Shown: positions 14,703 through 23,757, counted from the stretch's first letter. The stretch: 33,095 nt of DNA from Ruegeria sp. HKCCD7303 (GCF_013111185.1 NZ_WVRE01000016.1:1-33095), one strand, 5' to 3'. Made by a program: numbers and translations. Notes: generated by a model from the sequence alone, not told the origin.

Positions 14703-16733
14703 TTAATTGAGCGGCCATGGCAGGTTCACCATGTCTTGCAGCAGACCCGGCGGGAAATCCCTGTTCAAAGCGCCGGCCATGAAGCACATGAAACCGATGC
14801 CACAAGCCGTCAGGAGCAGCGTCATCTGCCAGCTGGATCCGGCGCGAATGCGGAAAAATGCGATCAGGAACCCGATCAGGGCTAGGATAAAACCCACTAC
14901 CCAAGTGGCCGCGATCAAACCTGCAAACCAGGCGAGCGTTGACCAAAGTCCATGTGGCGCGCTCGCATCTTCGCCGGCGAGTTCCTTGTCAGCAAAGATC
15001 GCATCCCCCTCGGGTCGCCGCATCATCTGGATCAACAGAATGACGCAGCAGAACAGCGACACGCTGCCGATCACAAGCGGGATGATCTTGTCGGTCATGT
15101 TGTAGTCAGGGATCATGTTGGCATTGACCAACGCCACGATCAGATAGGCCATGATCACTAGCAAAAAGATCAGCGGCGCGCGCTTGCTTCCGGATTTGAC
15201 CTCACCTTCGGCCATGATCATCTTGGCCTGCCGAATGCCCAGAATGACCGAAACCACAGTGACCACGATCAGGACGATCACGATCGGGCTAAAGACATAT
15301 TCCATGCCTTCTGCAAAGCTTTTGCGGAAGCGGAACGAAGCGATCTGGAACGCCTGGTTGGTGAATTTCTCAACCGGGTTCGACAGAACGAAGCCGATCA
15401 GAAAGGCCGGGCGCGACCAGTCAAAGCGGCGCAGGAAGATACCGATCAAGCCGATGACAAACAGGGCCAGAAGGTCTTCGAAGTTTTGTCCGGACTGGAA
15501 CGCTGCGAAGCTGATCAGCATGAATAGGAATGGCGCCAGATAAGTGAAGCGGATCGTCGTGAGCTTGGCGATACCGCCGGAGGCCGCGATGCATAGGATG
15601 GTGCCGACCACGTTGGCCAATGCCAGCAGCCAGACGATCGAATACGTAATATCGAGGTTGTCCTTGAGCATGCTTGGGCCGACCTCGATATCGCCGGACC
15701 CCAACAGGGCGACCGCACCGATGAAGATTGCCATAGAGCCGGAACCGGGAATGCCGAACAGCAGGGTTGGAACCAGCCCTCCACCTTCTTTGGCGTTGTT
15801 CGAACTTTCCGGTCCAATGACACCCCGCACTTCACCCTTGCCGAAGTTGCTTTTATCTTTAGTCGATTGAACCGAATGGCCATAAGCGATCCAGTCAACA
15901 ACCGAGCCACCAAGGCCGGGAATGACACCGACAACCACGCCAATGATTGAACAGCGGACTGACAACCAGATGTTTGCAGCCCAGTCTTTGACGCCATCAA
16001 GCCAGCCCGCGCCCAGTGAGGCACCCTTAGCAATGGATCGGTCTTGACGCAGCAGCGAGACGATTTCCGGCACCGCAAAAATACCCAAGCCAACGATGAC
16101 CAACTTCAAACCATCGGTCAGGTAGGGAATGTCATAAGTCGCCATACGCAGCGACCCGCCTGCGTCCGCCTCGCCAATCGTACCGACCATCAAACCCAGC
16201 CCTGCGGCCGCGACACCCTTCAGTGGGATACGTCCGGCTAAGATAGCGACCATCGACAAGCCAAGAATGGTGATCATCAGCATCTCGGGCAGACCAAATG
16301 CCAGAACGATGGGCCGCGCGACCAGGATGAACATGGTCAAAAAAGTTGCACCGACCAAACCGCCGAAAAGCGATGAAGCAAAGGCCGCTGACAATGCCCG
16401 CGCGGCTTCGCCTTTCTTCGCCATCGGGAAACCATCCAACACCGTAGCCTGCGAGGCAGAGCTACCTGGGATGCCCATAAGAACTGACGCGAAGGTGTCA
16501 GAGGTCGGCACAACGGCGACCATCCCGATCATCAACGCCAATCCAAGGATCGGGTCCATACCGAACATGAAAGGCAGCAATAGGGACAGACCAGCAATAC
16601 CGCCAAGCCCAGGGAAAACACCTACGGCCAGTCCCATAACGACACCGAGAACAAGATATCCCAGAACGATAGGTTGCAGGATCAGACCCCACGCGTCACT
16701 AAGCGCAGGAACAGCTGTGGCGAAAACCTCCAT
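14703..16733 (-). CDS. Fused tripartite tricarboxylate transporter membrane protein (TctA-TctB)
   Basis: A 676-residue protein. Residues about 1-500 are the large TctA permease, with the conserved GVFPGLGGIAGLSLLLPF (about 38-55), a long row of hydrophobic helices and a second Gly-rich repeat VVGVIPGLGGSVVDW near residue 270. Residues about 510-676 carry four hydrophobic helices in the pattern of the small TctB subunit, after a short charged linker (GEVKSGSKRAP). TctA is usually about 500 and TctB about 150 residues in separate genes, so this is a natural fusion in reverse of the common tctB-tctA gene order. It imports tricarboxylates with the TctC protein encoded upstream. The 79-base gap from tctC contains a terminator-like hairpin. 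Confidence 0.87.
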   Translation of the reverse strand: MEVFATAVPALSDAWGLILQPIVLGYLVLGVVMGLAVGVFPGLGGIAGLSLLLPFMFGMDPILGLALMIGMVAVVPTSDTFASVLMGIPGSSASQATVLDGFPMAKKGEAARALSAAFASSLFGGLVGATFLTMFILVARPIVLAFGLPEMLMITILGLSMVAILAGRIPLKGVAAAGLGLMVGTIGEADAGGSLRMATYDIPYLTDGLKLVIVGLGIFAVPEIVSLLRQDRSIAKGASLGAGWLDGVKDWAANIWLSVRCSIIGVVVGVIPGLGGSVVDWIAYGHSVQSTKDKSNFGKGEVRGVIGPESSNNAKEGGGLVPTLLFGIPGSGSMAIFIGAVALLGSGDIEVGPSMLKDNLDITYSIVWLLALANVVGTILCIAASGGIAKLTTIRFTYLAPFLFMLISFAAFQSGQNFEDLLALFVIGLIGIFLRRFDWSRPAFLIGFVLSNPVEKFTNQAFQIASFRFRKSFAEGMEYVFSPIVIVLIVVTVVSVILGIRQAKMIMAEGEVKSGSKRAPLIFLLVIMAYLIVALVNANMIPDYNMTDKIIPLVIGSVSLFCCVILLIQMMRRPEGDAIFADKELAGEDASAPHGLWSTLAWFAGLIAATWVVGFILALIGFLIAFFRIRAGSSWQMTLLLTACGIGFMCFMAGALNRDFPPGLLQDMVNLPWPLN

Positions 16734-16767
16734 AGCGGCCGCCTTTCATAAATTGTCTTGTGTTTGG

Positions 16768-16798
16768 AAAAGCGCGCGCCCGACATTGGGGCACGCGC
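16768..16798 (-). terminator. Hairpin between tctC and tctAB
   Basis: On the minus strand GCGCGTGCCC (16789-16798) pairs with GGGCGCGCGC (16772-16781), ten pairs including one G-U, around a 7-base loop, followed by TTTT. It lies between the tctC stop and the tctAB start. It probably gives partial termination, keeping the binding protein in excess over the permease. Confidence 0.65.
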
Positions 16799-16812
16799 GG
16801 TGGTGTTTGGGC

Positions 16813-17901
16813 TTAGTTCAGCTCGACACCATAGGCTTCTTTGAGCCAGTTCAGAACGTAGGCTTTGGCGTTGTCGTCGACGTTTGTCGCGGTTTGCAAT
16901 GCCGCTTTAGAGCCGTCACCTACGAACACTGGGTATTTGCCCACGCGCTTTGAGGAGATGTCGGCAAAGTCGCCGCGCTCCGTCACAGCCTGGAACGCTG
17001 CTGTGTATGCGTCGACCACTTCCTGAGGTGTATCACCCGGCAGGAACGCCAGCTTCTGAACCGGGAACCCGGCTACAAAGAACGCTTTCCACGCATCCCA
17101 TGCCTCACCGCTGGTTTCACAACCATCGGTGGCTTCACATACTTCCTTAAATGTCGAGATATCTGGGAAGGTCGGGTCACGGACGATATTACCATCCGCA
17201 TCCAGCGCCCCCCAGGTCATCATCGGCACGGCCTGACCGGATTCAACCAGCGGGGCCGATCCACCCAGATAGCCGGACGAGGTCTGATAATCGATGTTGG
17301 CTTCACCTCGCTCGAACATCAGACGACCATCGCCACGGCCTTTGATGCCAAAAACAGGCTCAACACTCATGCCCAGCATTTGCCATGCCAGCAGCGGCAC
17401 AAGGTCAAGGCGTGTCGCGCCCTGCGATCCGTAAATGAAGTTTGTGTCTTTCAGTGCGTTCGCGGAACCATCAAACTTTGCTCCGTCTTCGGCATTCAGA
17501 TAGGCAACACCACCGGTTCCCGACGCCATAACCGGGATCCAGTCGTTGTATTCATAGCGCACGCGAGGATCGCTCAGCAGATATGGGAATTGAGTTGAAC
17601 CGGAGGTGCCAAACAGCAGCGTGCCGTCATCATGGCTCTGCTCCTGGAACCAGTTTGCGCCTTTGGTTGAACCAGCGCCCGGCATAAATTTCACAACAAC
17701 AGTGGGTTGGCCCGGCAGGGCTTCGGACAGAAGTGGCGCAAAGAAGTTGGCCCATTTGGCGGAGCCACCCGTTTCCGAGAACGGGATGACCCATTCAATG
17801 GTCTTGCCCGAGAAATCGACCTCGGCAGCGGCAGGTGCGGCGATACCGGCCGCGGCGATCAGCCCCACGACGGCGCGACGGGTGAAGTTGGAAATGGTCA
17901 T
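16813..17901 (-). CDS. tctC: Tripartite tricarboxylate transporter substrate-binding protein (TctC family)
   Basis: A 362-residue periplasmic binding protein. The signal peptide (residues 1-26, ending APAAA) contains FTRRA, so Tat export is possible though the motif is incomplete. The mature protein has the Bug/TctC landmarks: IEWVIPFSETGGSAKWA near the N-terminus (substrate carboxylate loop) and VVVKFMPGAGSTKGANW (about 67-83, second loop). It is somewhat longer than the usual 320-330 residues. Start at 17901 follows GGGAGG. It is divergent from the response regulator gene, with 139 bases between, which fits induction of tctC by that two-component system as in the Salmonella tct locus. Substrate probably a tricarboxylate; not proven. 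Confidence 0.87.
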   Translation of the reverse strand: MTISNFTRRAVVGLIAAAGIAAPAAAEVDFSGKTIEWVIPFSETGGSAKWANFFAPLLSEALPGQPTVVVKFMPGAGSTKGANWFQEQSHDDGTLLFGTSGSTQFPYLLSDPRVRYEYNDWIPVMASGTGGVAYLNAEDGAKFDGSANALKDTNFIYGSQGATRLDLVPLLAWQMLGMSVEPVFGIKGRGDGRLMFERGEANIDYQTSSGYLGGSAPLVESGQAVPMMTWGALDADGNIVRDPTFPDISTFKEVCEATDGCETSGEAWDAWKAFFVAGFPVQKLAFLPGDTPQEVVDAYTAAFQAVTERGDFADISSKRVGKYPVFVGDGSKAALQTATNVDDNAKAYVLNWLKEAYGVELN

Positions 17902-18040
17902 TGGTTCCTCCCTGTTGACCAGACAACCACGCTAGCGCCCTCTGCGCCACCGTGATCGCAAATAGAACTGTGGGGTTGATTCCCCCTCCCATCTGGCAAT
18001 CATGGAGCGCCAACCTTGCGCGAAACTTGCAGGAGCCCGA

Positions 18041-18709
18041 ATGCGGATCGTCATAATCGAGGATAACGAGACCCTCGCCAACGCTATTGCGTATCGTCTG
18101 CGTGACCGCGGTCATGCGGCAGAAGTGCTTGCGGACGGCGACGAGGCTGACTTGTATCTTGCGCAAGAAGGCGCAGACTTGGTTGTTCTGGATATAAATT
18201 TGCCCGGACAATCTGGGCTGGAGATCCTGAAATCTCTTCGCAATCGTGGCGATGGCGTACCGGTGATCTTGCTTACAGCACGTGCCGAAACAAGCGACCG
18301 GGTTTCAGGTTTGGATATGGGTGCAGATGATTATCTGGTTAAGCCGTTCGAAATGGACGAGCTGGAAGCACGCATCCGGGCGCTTTCTCGACGCAAAGAT
18401 CTCGACTACGGAGCTAAGGAGAGCATCGGAGGCCTAGAGTTCGACCGCGCCGCACGTCAGGTCAGTGTCCGAGGCGAAGTTATGGATATACCGCGGCGGG
18501 AAATCGCGGTGCTTGAATGCCTGTTGGAGCGCAGGGGCAGAATTGTTCCCAAAAGCCAGCTTACAGATTACGTCTATGGCGTGGGTGCCGATGTCGAGGC
18601 CTCGGCAGTTGAGCCTCATGTATCTCGGCTGAGAAAACGTCTTCAAGATCTCGGTATTGGAATTAAAACAGCCCGTGGTCTCGGGTATCTGCTTGAGGTG
18701 CAGAAGTGA
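18041..18709 (+). CDS. OmpR-family response regulator, TctD-like
   Basis: A 222-residue response regulator. Receiver domain at residues 1-115 with acidic Glu7/Asp8, phospho-acceptor Asp51 in VVLDINLPG, Thr79 in LLTA and Lys101 in VKPF. The winged-helix output domain (about 125-220) has IPRREIAVLECLLERRG and VEPHVSRLRKRL, as in OmpR/PhoB proteins, which bind direct repeats. ATG at 18041 follows AGGAG; a longer frame from 18002 is less likely. The gene is divergent from tctC and its stop overlaps the kinase start by four bases, so it most likely controls the tricarboxylate transporter. The gene order matches tctC / tctD-tctE. Confidence 0.9.
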   Translation: MRIVIIEDNETLANAIAYRLRDRGHAAEVLADGDEADLYLAQEGADLVVLDINLPGQSGLEILKSLRNRGDGVPVILLTARAETSDRVSGLDMGADDYLVKPFEMDELEARIRALSRRKDLDYGAKESIGGLEFDRAARQVSVRGEVMDIPRREIAVLECLLERRGRIVPKSQLTDYVYGVGADVEASAVEPHVSRLRKRLQDLGIGIKTARGLGYLLEVQK

Positions 18710-20073
18710 TCAATCACGGCTCGCTCAGGTTAAGACTGTTCATTCTTATCCTAACCCCCTTGATACTAATTGCCGCTCTGCTTGGTCTTTGGCGCTTTAT
18801 GATTGCGCAGAAAACGGCTCAGGAATTGTTCGACGACAGCCTGTTATCTGCTGGTCTCGCAATATCGCGAGATGTTGCGATTTCAGGCGGTGACGCACTG
18901 TCACCAACGACACGCAGCATGATCCGTGACGCGTCAGGCGGAGAGATTTTTTACCACGTGACGGGACCCGGCGGCATCTATGTGACAGGCTATGCCTACC
19001 CTCCGGCAGCCACCAACCCGACTGCTGAAGAGGTGTACAAGCCGCAGTTTTTCGAAGCACTTTACCGCCAAGAACCGGTCCGCGTTCTTAAGATGACGGA
19101 ACGAGTGACCATAGAAAATCTAATCGGAGATGCGACAGTTACAGTCTGGCATCGTATGGCGGATCGCAATGCGTTTGCGAATGAACTGTCAATCCGCGCT
19201 GGAATTCTCATGGGAATTCTGCTGGCCACGCTCGCCATTGTAGTTTGGTTCGGCGTCGCTCGTGGCCTGAGGCCTTTGCTGGATTTGCAGGACGCAATTG
19301 ACCTGCGTTCACCAGATGACCTCAGTGAGATTAAGCGCCCTGTCCCGATCGAAGTTCAGGGTGTTGTTAGAACCCTGAACCGGCTTTTTGGTCAGGTGGA
19401 AAAAAGTATCAACGCCCATCAAGTGTTTATATCCGAAGCTGCACATCAGCTGCGGAACCCAGCGGCCGCGGTGCAATCGATGGCCGAAGCGCTGCAGGAC
19501 GCGAAAACGGATGGCGACCGAGAAAAACGCATCTCCGAGCTTGTTGCGGCTGCAAAAAACTCAGCGACAGTGGCGGAACAGCTGTTATCACTTGAAAGGC
19601 TCAGGCAGCCGACGCACCAAGACCAAATGGATAAAATTGACTTCCGCTCGGTCGTTGAGGAGGCCTGCGCGGAGATGGGAGTTCACATCCTAGCAAAGGG
19701 TATCGAGTTCGACGTCACGATACCTGAGACGGCGGTCCCGGTAACCGGTGACCGGGTCTTTCTGATTGAGGCTCTAAAGAACCTGTTGGACAACGCAATC
19801 AAACACGGTGGCACAATGTTGAGCCAAATTTCAGTGGTGCTGCGGTGTGACGGCAAATACGTCAATCTAACCGTGGCCGATGACGGTGCTGGCCTGTCGC
19901 CAGACCAAAGCGAAGCGGCATTTAATCGGTTTTCTCAGTTGGAATATTCGGAGGGCAGCGGATTGGGGTTGTCAATCGTATCCGCAGTGGCGGAGCGCCA
20001 CGGAGGAATGATCGAAATCAACCAAGTCGAAAGAGGAGCGAGCATTACGCTTGAGATTCCCATGGTCCTGTAA
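18706..20073 (+). CDS. Sensor histidine kinase, TctE-like
   Basis: A 455-residue membrane sensor kinase. Transmembrane helices at about residues 9-29 and 165-185 bound a periplasmic domain of some 135 residues that may sense extracellular tricarboxylate or the loaded TctC. A HAMP-like linker follows, then the H-box SEAAHQLRNPAAAV with His247, the N-box NLLDNAIKHGG, the G1 box VADDGAGLS and the G2 box GSGLGLSIV. TctE and QseC kinases share AAHQLR. GTG at 18706 overlaps the response regulator stop (GTGA), so the pair is co-translated. A terminator-like stem-loop lies about 280 bases downstream. Confidence 0.9.
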   Translation: MINHGSLRLRLFILILTPLILIAALLGLWRFMIAQKTAQELFDDSLLSAGLAISRDVAISGGDALSPTTRSMIRDASGGEIFYHVTGPGGIYVTGYAYPPAATNPTAEEVYKPQFFEALYRQEPVRVLKMTERVTIENLIGDATVTVWHRMADRNAFANELSIRAGILMGILLATLAIVVWFGVARGLRPLLDLQDAIDLRSPDDLSEIKRPVPIEVQGVVRTLNRLFGQVEKSINAHQVFISEAAHQLRNPAAAVQSMAEALQDAKTDGDREKRISELVAAAKNSATVAEQLLSLERLRQPTHQDQMDKIDFRSVVEEACAEMGVHILAKGIEFDVTIPETAVPVTGDRVFLIEALKNLLDNAIKHGGTMLSQISVVLRCDGKYVNLTVADDGAGLSPDQSEAAFNRFSQLEYSEGSGLGLSIVSAVAERHGGMIEINQVERGASITLEIPMVL

Positions 20074-20443
20074 GCTGTTTCTAATTTCACTCGGAACCCA
20101 AAACCAGTCAAAGTCAACGCGAGTTTCTTCGATTGCTGCTAAATTCAGGTATTCGCCCTGAGCGAAGAACGCAGCTCTCAAAATCTATATCTATGTCGTC
20201 TTTGGGCTCGCTGCAGACGTTCGGCAGAATTCATTCAACCTTTGCTGCGCGCACAAAGCGGACATTCCCATCTAGTAGACTCGGATGGAAGTCGATTGGT
20301 TCTTCGGGTCACAAAAAACCTCTTCAAAGACGTTCGCGGTTCGTTGTACCGGAGCGTGCACCTATAGGTTGCGCGCGCTTCGGTTTTTTTGCAGATACGC
20401 TCGATGCCTCCCAAGATTTCTGCCTTATGCCAACAACCAGATT
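20074..20443. other. Convergent intergenic region
   Basis: No gene is supported here. The stretch separates two convergent operons. It contains one copy of the word CGGACATTC (20259-20267) also seen in the 7.5-7.7 kb tract, and a plus-strand terminator at 20349-20390. The plus frame open from 20133 reads as Ser/Arg-rich, not protein-like. Confidence 0.4.
20349..20390 (+). terminator. Rho-independent terminator after the two-component operon
   Basis: CCGGAGCG...ACC (from 20349) pairs imperfectly with GGT...CGCTTCGG (to 20383), with a TATA tip, followed directly by seven Ts. The outer arm pairs over eight bases including one G-U. Orientation fits the end of the kinase transcript, 280 bases after its stop. 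Confidence 0.6.
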
Positions 20444-21598
20444 TTACGTTAAGCTGACCCAAGCTGCATTCCTTGAAGAGCTTTGCACGCACGCGGCAAC
20501 AAATTTTACGCCATTAAGCCCGTCATGAACCGTTGGATAAACAACGGACGCGTCGGTTGAAATCCCATTTCGGAAAGCTTGGATCGCCTCAGCAGCCTCT
20601 CCATAGATATTGGCGAAACCTTCAAGATACCCCTCGGGATGGCCCGGAGGGACCCTGCTCAACCGATTTGCAGCGTCACCAGCTCCAGCTCCATTTCGTG
20701 TGATCAGACGCTTGGGTTCGTTGTAGGGCGTGAACCACAGGTAATTGGGATCTTCCTGAGACCACTCCAACCCACCTTTTTCGCCATAGACGCGCAAACG
20801 AAGTGCGTTTTCATTGCCGGGGGCCACCTGAGAAGACCACAGCATACCACGCGCTCCGCCTTCGAAGCGAAGCAAGACGTGCGCATTGTCATCGACTTTG
20901 CGCCCCGGCACAAAGGCCTGCAAGTCTGCCGCCAGGCTTTCCGCATTAAGCCCGGTTACAAAGCATGCGAGGTTGTAAGCATGGGTTCCGATGTCACCGG
21001 TTGATCCACCCGCGCCCGAGCGTTCTGGATCGGTTCGCCACTCCGCCTGTTTGAAATCCTGCTGCTCGGTCAGCCAATCCTGCGGGTACTCAACCTGAAC
21101 TACGCGGATCTTGCCAATATCGCCGTTGGCAACCATTTCACGCGCCTGCCGAACCATTGAATAACCTGTGTAATTGTGGGTCAAAATGAATAGAGCATTC
21201 GCGCTTTCTGCTGCTTTGACCAGCTTTTTTGCATCGGCAAGTGTCGAGGTGAGTGGCTTGTCACAAATGACGTGAATACCGCGTTTCAGGAACTCACGCG
21301 CAGCTGCATAGTGAACGTTATTTGGCGTGACAATTGAGACGGCCTCGATCCCAGATTTCAGCCGAGCTTCCCTGATTGCCATTTGTTTGAAGTCTTCATA
21401 GACCCGTTCAAGCCCCAATGCTTGCCCACTTTCAAGAGATTTCTCTGGCGTTGAAGACAAAGCACCGGCTACCAGCTCGAACTTGTCGTCCAGTCGCGCG
21501 GCTATGCGATGAACGCCGCCTATGAAGGCGTCGTTTCCGCCACCAACCATGCCAAGGCGAATACGACCCGAGGTTTCTTCACTGCGTCCTGTGACCAT
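20444..21598 (-). CDS. Gfo/Idh/MocA family oxidoreductase
   Basis: A 384-residue NAD(P)-dependent sugar or polyol dehydrogenase. The N-terminal Rossmann loop is GMVGGGNDAFIGGVHR (about 16-31); the family Lys is in HVICDKPLT, and TGDIGTHAYNL carries the Asp and His of the active site. The C-terminal alpha/beta domain covers about residues 140-384. ATG at 21598 overlaps the stop of the isomerase gene (TGATG); a GTG one codon earlier is also possible. It is the last gene of the carbohydrate operon. Together with the TIM-barrel isomerase it may oxidise a cyclic sugar, inositol-like or polyol compound. Substrate unknown. Confidence 0.87.
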   Translation of the reverse strand: MVTGRSEETSGRIRLGMVGGGNDAFIGGVHRIAARLDDKFELVAGALSSTPEKSLESGQALGLERVYEDFKQMAIREARLKSGIEAVSIVTPNNVHYAAAREFLKRGIHVICDKPLTSTLADAKKLVKAAESANALFILTHNYTGYSMVRQAREMVANGDIGKIRVVQVEYPQDWLTEQQDFKQAEWRTDPERSGAGGSTGDIGTHAYNLACFVTGLNAESLAADLQAFVPGRKVDDNAHVLLRFEGGARGMLWSSQVAPGNENALRLRVYGEKGGLEWSQEDPNYLWFTPYNEPKRLITRNGAGAGDAANRLSRVPPGHPEGYLEGFANIYGEAAEAIQAFRNGISTDASVVYPTVHDGLNGVKFVAACVQSSSRNAAWVSLT

Positions 21599-22653
21599 CA
21601 CTCAATCCCCAGCATTTTACGATTGGCGGCTTCGTCTGCGCCACCATCAGCGAAATCATCAAAGGCTTTCTCGGTCACACGGATGATGTGATCTGACACA
21701 AACTGAGCGCCCTCGCGCGCTCCATCTTCGGGGTGTTTGAGACAGCACTCCCATTCGACCACAGCCCAGCCATCAAAGTCATTCGCGGCCATTTTTGAGA
21801 ACACAGCCCCGAAATCCACCTGACCATCGCCCAGTGAGCGGAACCGCCCGGCCCGATCTACCCAGCTTTGATACCCGGAATAAACACCCTGCCGGCCGGT
21901 TGGATTGAACTCGGCATCTTTGACATGGAACATCCGGATCCGATCTTTGTAGATGTCGATATTGTCCAGATAGTCGAGGCATTGCAGCACGTAATGCGAC
22001 GGGTCGTATAGCATGCAGGCCCGTGGGTGATTGCCTGTCCGCTCGAGAAACATCTCGTACGTAACACCATCGTGGAGGTCCTCTCCGGGGTGGATTTCAT
22101 AGCAGACATCGACACCGCATTCATCAGCGTGATTCAGGATGGGCACCCAGCGACGCGCAAGCTCATCAAATGCCGTTTCAATCAAGCCGGCAGGGCGCTG
22201 CGGCCAAGGATAGACATATGGCCATGCCAGCGCGCCTGAGAATGTCGCATGTGCCGAAATGCCCAAATTTTTCGAAGCGGACAGCGCTTTTTTGACCTGG
22301 TCCACGGCCCATTCTTGTCGGGCTTTCGGGTTCCCCCGGACGCTTTCGGCCGCAAAGCCATCAAACGCACTGTCATAGGCTGGGTGAACAGCCACAAGCT
22401 GGCCCTGAAGGTGTGTTGAAAGTTCCGTGACTTCGACACCATTTTCCCTGGCTTTGCCTTTGAAGTCATCGCAATAACCTCTGCTAGAAGCGGCCTGTTC
22501 TAAGTCGAACAACCGTCCATCCCAACTGGGAACCTGAACGCCTTTGTATCCACAATCAGCCGCCCATTTTGTGATCGCGTCCCACGAATTGAACGGCGCT
22601 TCGTCCCCCGCAAACTGTGCAAGAAACAAAGCTGGACCTTTGATCGTTTTCAT
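21598..22653 (-). CDS. Sugar phosphate isomerase/epimerase family protein (TIM barrel)
   Basis: A 351-residue xylose isomerase-like TIM barrel (AP endonuclease family 2 fold). Likely divalent-metal ligands are Glu186 in CYEIHPGED, Asp217 and His220 in LYDPSHYVLQ, His243 in MFHVKDAE and a Glu in VVEWECC near residue 305. Members isomerise or epimerise ketoses, keto-inositols or their phosphates. Start at 22653 follows GGGGAGG. It lies 27 bases after the LacI gene and overlaps the Gfo/Idh gene, so it belongs to the same operon; the pairing of such a barrel with a Gfo/Idh enzyme is common in polyol and rare-sugar clusters. Reaction not determined. Confidence 0.85.
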   Translation of the reverse strand: MKTIKGPALFLAQFAGDEAPFNSWDAITKWAADCGYKGVQVPSWDGRLFDLEQAASSRGYCDDFKGKARENGVEVTELSTHLQGQLVAVHPAYDSAFDGFAAESVRGNPKARQEWAVDQVKKALSASKNLGISAHATFSGALAWPYVYPWPQRPAGLIETAFDELARRWVPILNHADECGVDVCYEIHPGEDLHDGVTYEMFLERTGNHPRACMLYDPSHYVLQCLDYLDNIDIYKDRIRMFHVKDAEFNPTGRQGVYSGYQSWVDRAGRFRSLGDGQVDFGAVFSKMAANDFDGWAVVEWECCLKHPEDGAREGAQFVSDHIIRVTEKAFDDFADGGADEAANRKMLGIE

Positions 22654-22680
22654 AAAATTTCCTCCCCAAAACCTAAGCCT

Positions 22681-23757
22681 CTATGGCGGTAAATTTTCCT
22701 TTAGATAGATATCGATACGGATACGTTCCTGAGCTTTGTTGAACGGGACTTTGTCCGAAGTCGCACGCAACAGGCGAACGGCCGAACGAACAATGTGCCC
22801 AGTGTCTTGCGAGATTAAGGCGTCAAATGTGCCAAGCCTAAGCGCCTCACGACTGAGTGGAGTAAGCTCATGAGCTATAATCACCAGATCTTTGCTGAGC
22901 TTGTTCTCTGAAAGAAATTGAATCAGGCCTGCGTTGCCCGCTGCTGACGAGTATATTCCGACCAGATCCGGATAGGTTTCAAAGATTTCGGGCATCATCT
23001 TGTAAATCAGATCCGGGTCATCCCGGCCCTCGACAGACGCTACGACTTGGAGGTGCGGAAATTCCTCAGCCACAACAAGGTCAAAGCCTTGGCGACGCTC
23101 GAGATGGTCACGCGCCAATCGGGATCCTGTGAGAACCAAGACCTTGCCTTCGCGATGGACAAATCTACCCATCAGCTGAGCGGCGGTTCGTCCTGCCGAA
23201 ACGTTATCAATTCCCACAAAGTGGTCTCGCTCAGAACTGGGCAAGTCAGACACCAAGGCGACCACCGGAACGCCTTTGTCCCTGAGCCTTTTTACGGCAT
23301 CCCGGACAGAAGGCGTTTCGGGTCCGAAAACTGCGACTCCGTCTACATCCAAACTGTCGACAGCATCCAGAATGTTGACGATATCTTGCGGCTCGAACGG
23401 CGCGACCTTCTTTATCGCAATGCGGGTCCGCTCGATAAATTGGTCAGGGGATTGATCTGCGATCTGGCTGCTGATTGCCTCTACAAACTCGTTGTCCGTG
23501 TCCGGCAGAACAAAGAGGAAGTTGTAAACTCGGTTTCGTGCAAGGTTGGCCGCAGCGGTATCGCGAACATATCCCAGCTCATCAATTGCCTTTTGCACTT
23601 TCTGTACGGTTACGGCCCGAACGCCGGGACGTCTGTTCAAGACCCGGTCAACAGTCGCTAGGCTAACACCCGCAACGCGCGCGATGTCATTAACGGTTGG
23701 CTTTTTCACCAATTCTAATCTTTGTTTTTGGTCTTCCACGTGTTCTTCAGCCCTCAA
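22681..23757 (-). CDS. LacI family transcriptional regulator
   Basis: Up to 358 residues. The LacI-type HTH is at about residues 19-45 of the longest form (PTVNDIARVAGVSLATVDRVLN), followed by a hinge helix region and a periplasmic-binding-protein-like effector domain with FVGIDNVSAGRTAAQLMG and VIIAHELTPLSREAL. The start is uncertain: the TTG at 23757 overlaps the kinase stop, while GTGs at 23739 or just before KKPTVND would give a more typical N-terminus. It sits inside the operon between kinase and isomerase genes, so it probably autoregulates the whole unit. The palindromes upstream of the binding-protein gene (30998-31043) have the central CG of LacI operators. The ligand is likely a sugar or polyol. 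Confidence 0.87.
   Translation of the reverse strand: MRAEEHVEDQKQRLELVKKPTVNDIARVAGVSLATVDRVLNRRPGVRAVTVQKVQKAIDELGYVRDTAAANLARNRVYNFLFVLPDTDNEFVEAISSQIADQSPDQFIERTRIAIKKVAPFEPQDIVNILDAVDSLDVDGVAVFGPETPSVRDAVKRLRDKGVPVVALVSDLPSSERDHFVGIDNVSAGRTAAQLMGRFVHREGKVLVLTGSRLARDHLERRQGFDLVVAEEFPHLQVVASVEGRDDPDLIYKMMPEIFETYPDLVGIYSSAAGNAGLIQFLSENKLSKDLVIIAHELTPLSREALRLGTFDALISQDTGHIVRSAVRLLRATSDKVPFNKAQERIRIDIYLKENLPP

Noticed and set aside
20325..20390. tRNA-like GGTTC word near 20340
   Set aside because: No acceptor stem or anticodon arm can be folded around it; the pairing seen is explained by the terminator.
20133..20528. 131-codon plus-strand frame in the convergent gap
   Set aside because: Composition not protein-like; runs through a terminator and into the end of the Gfo/Idh gene.
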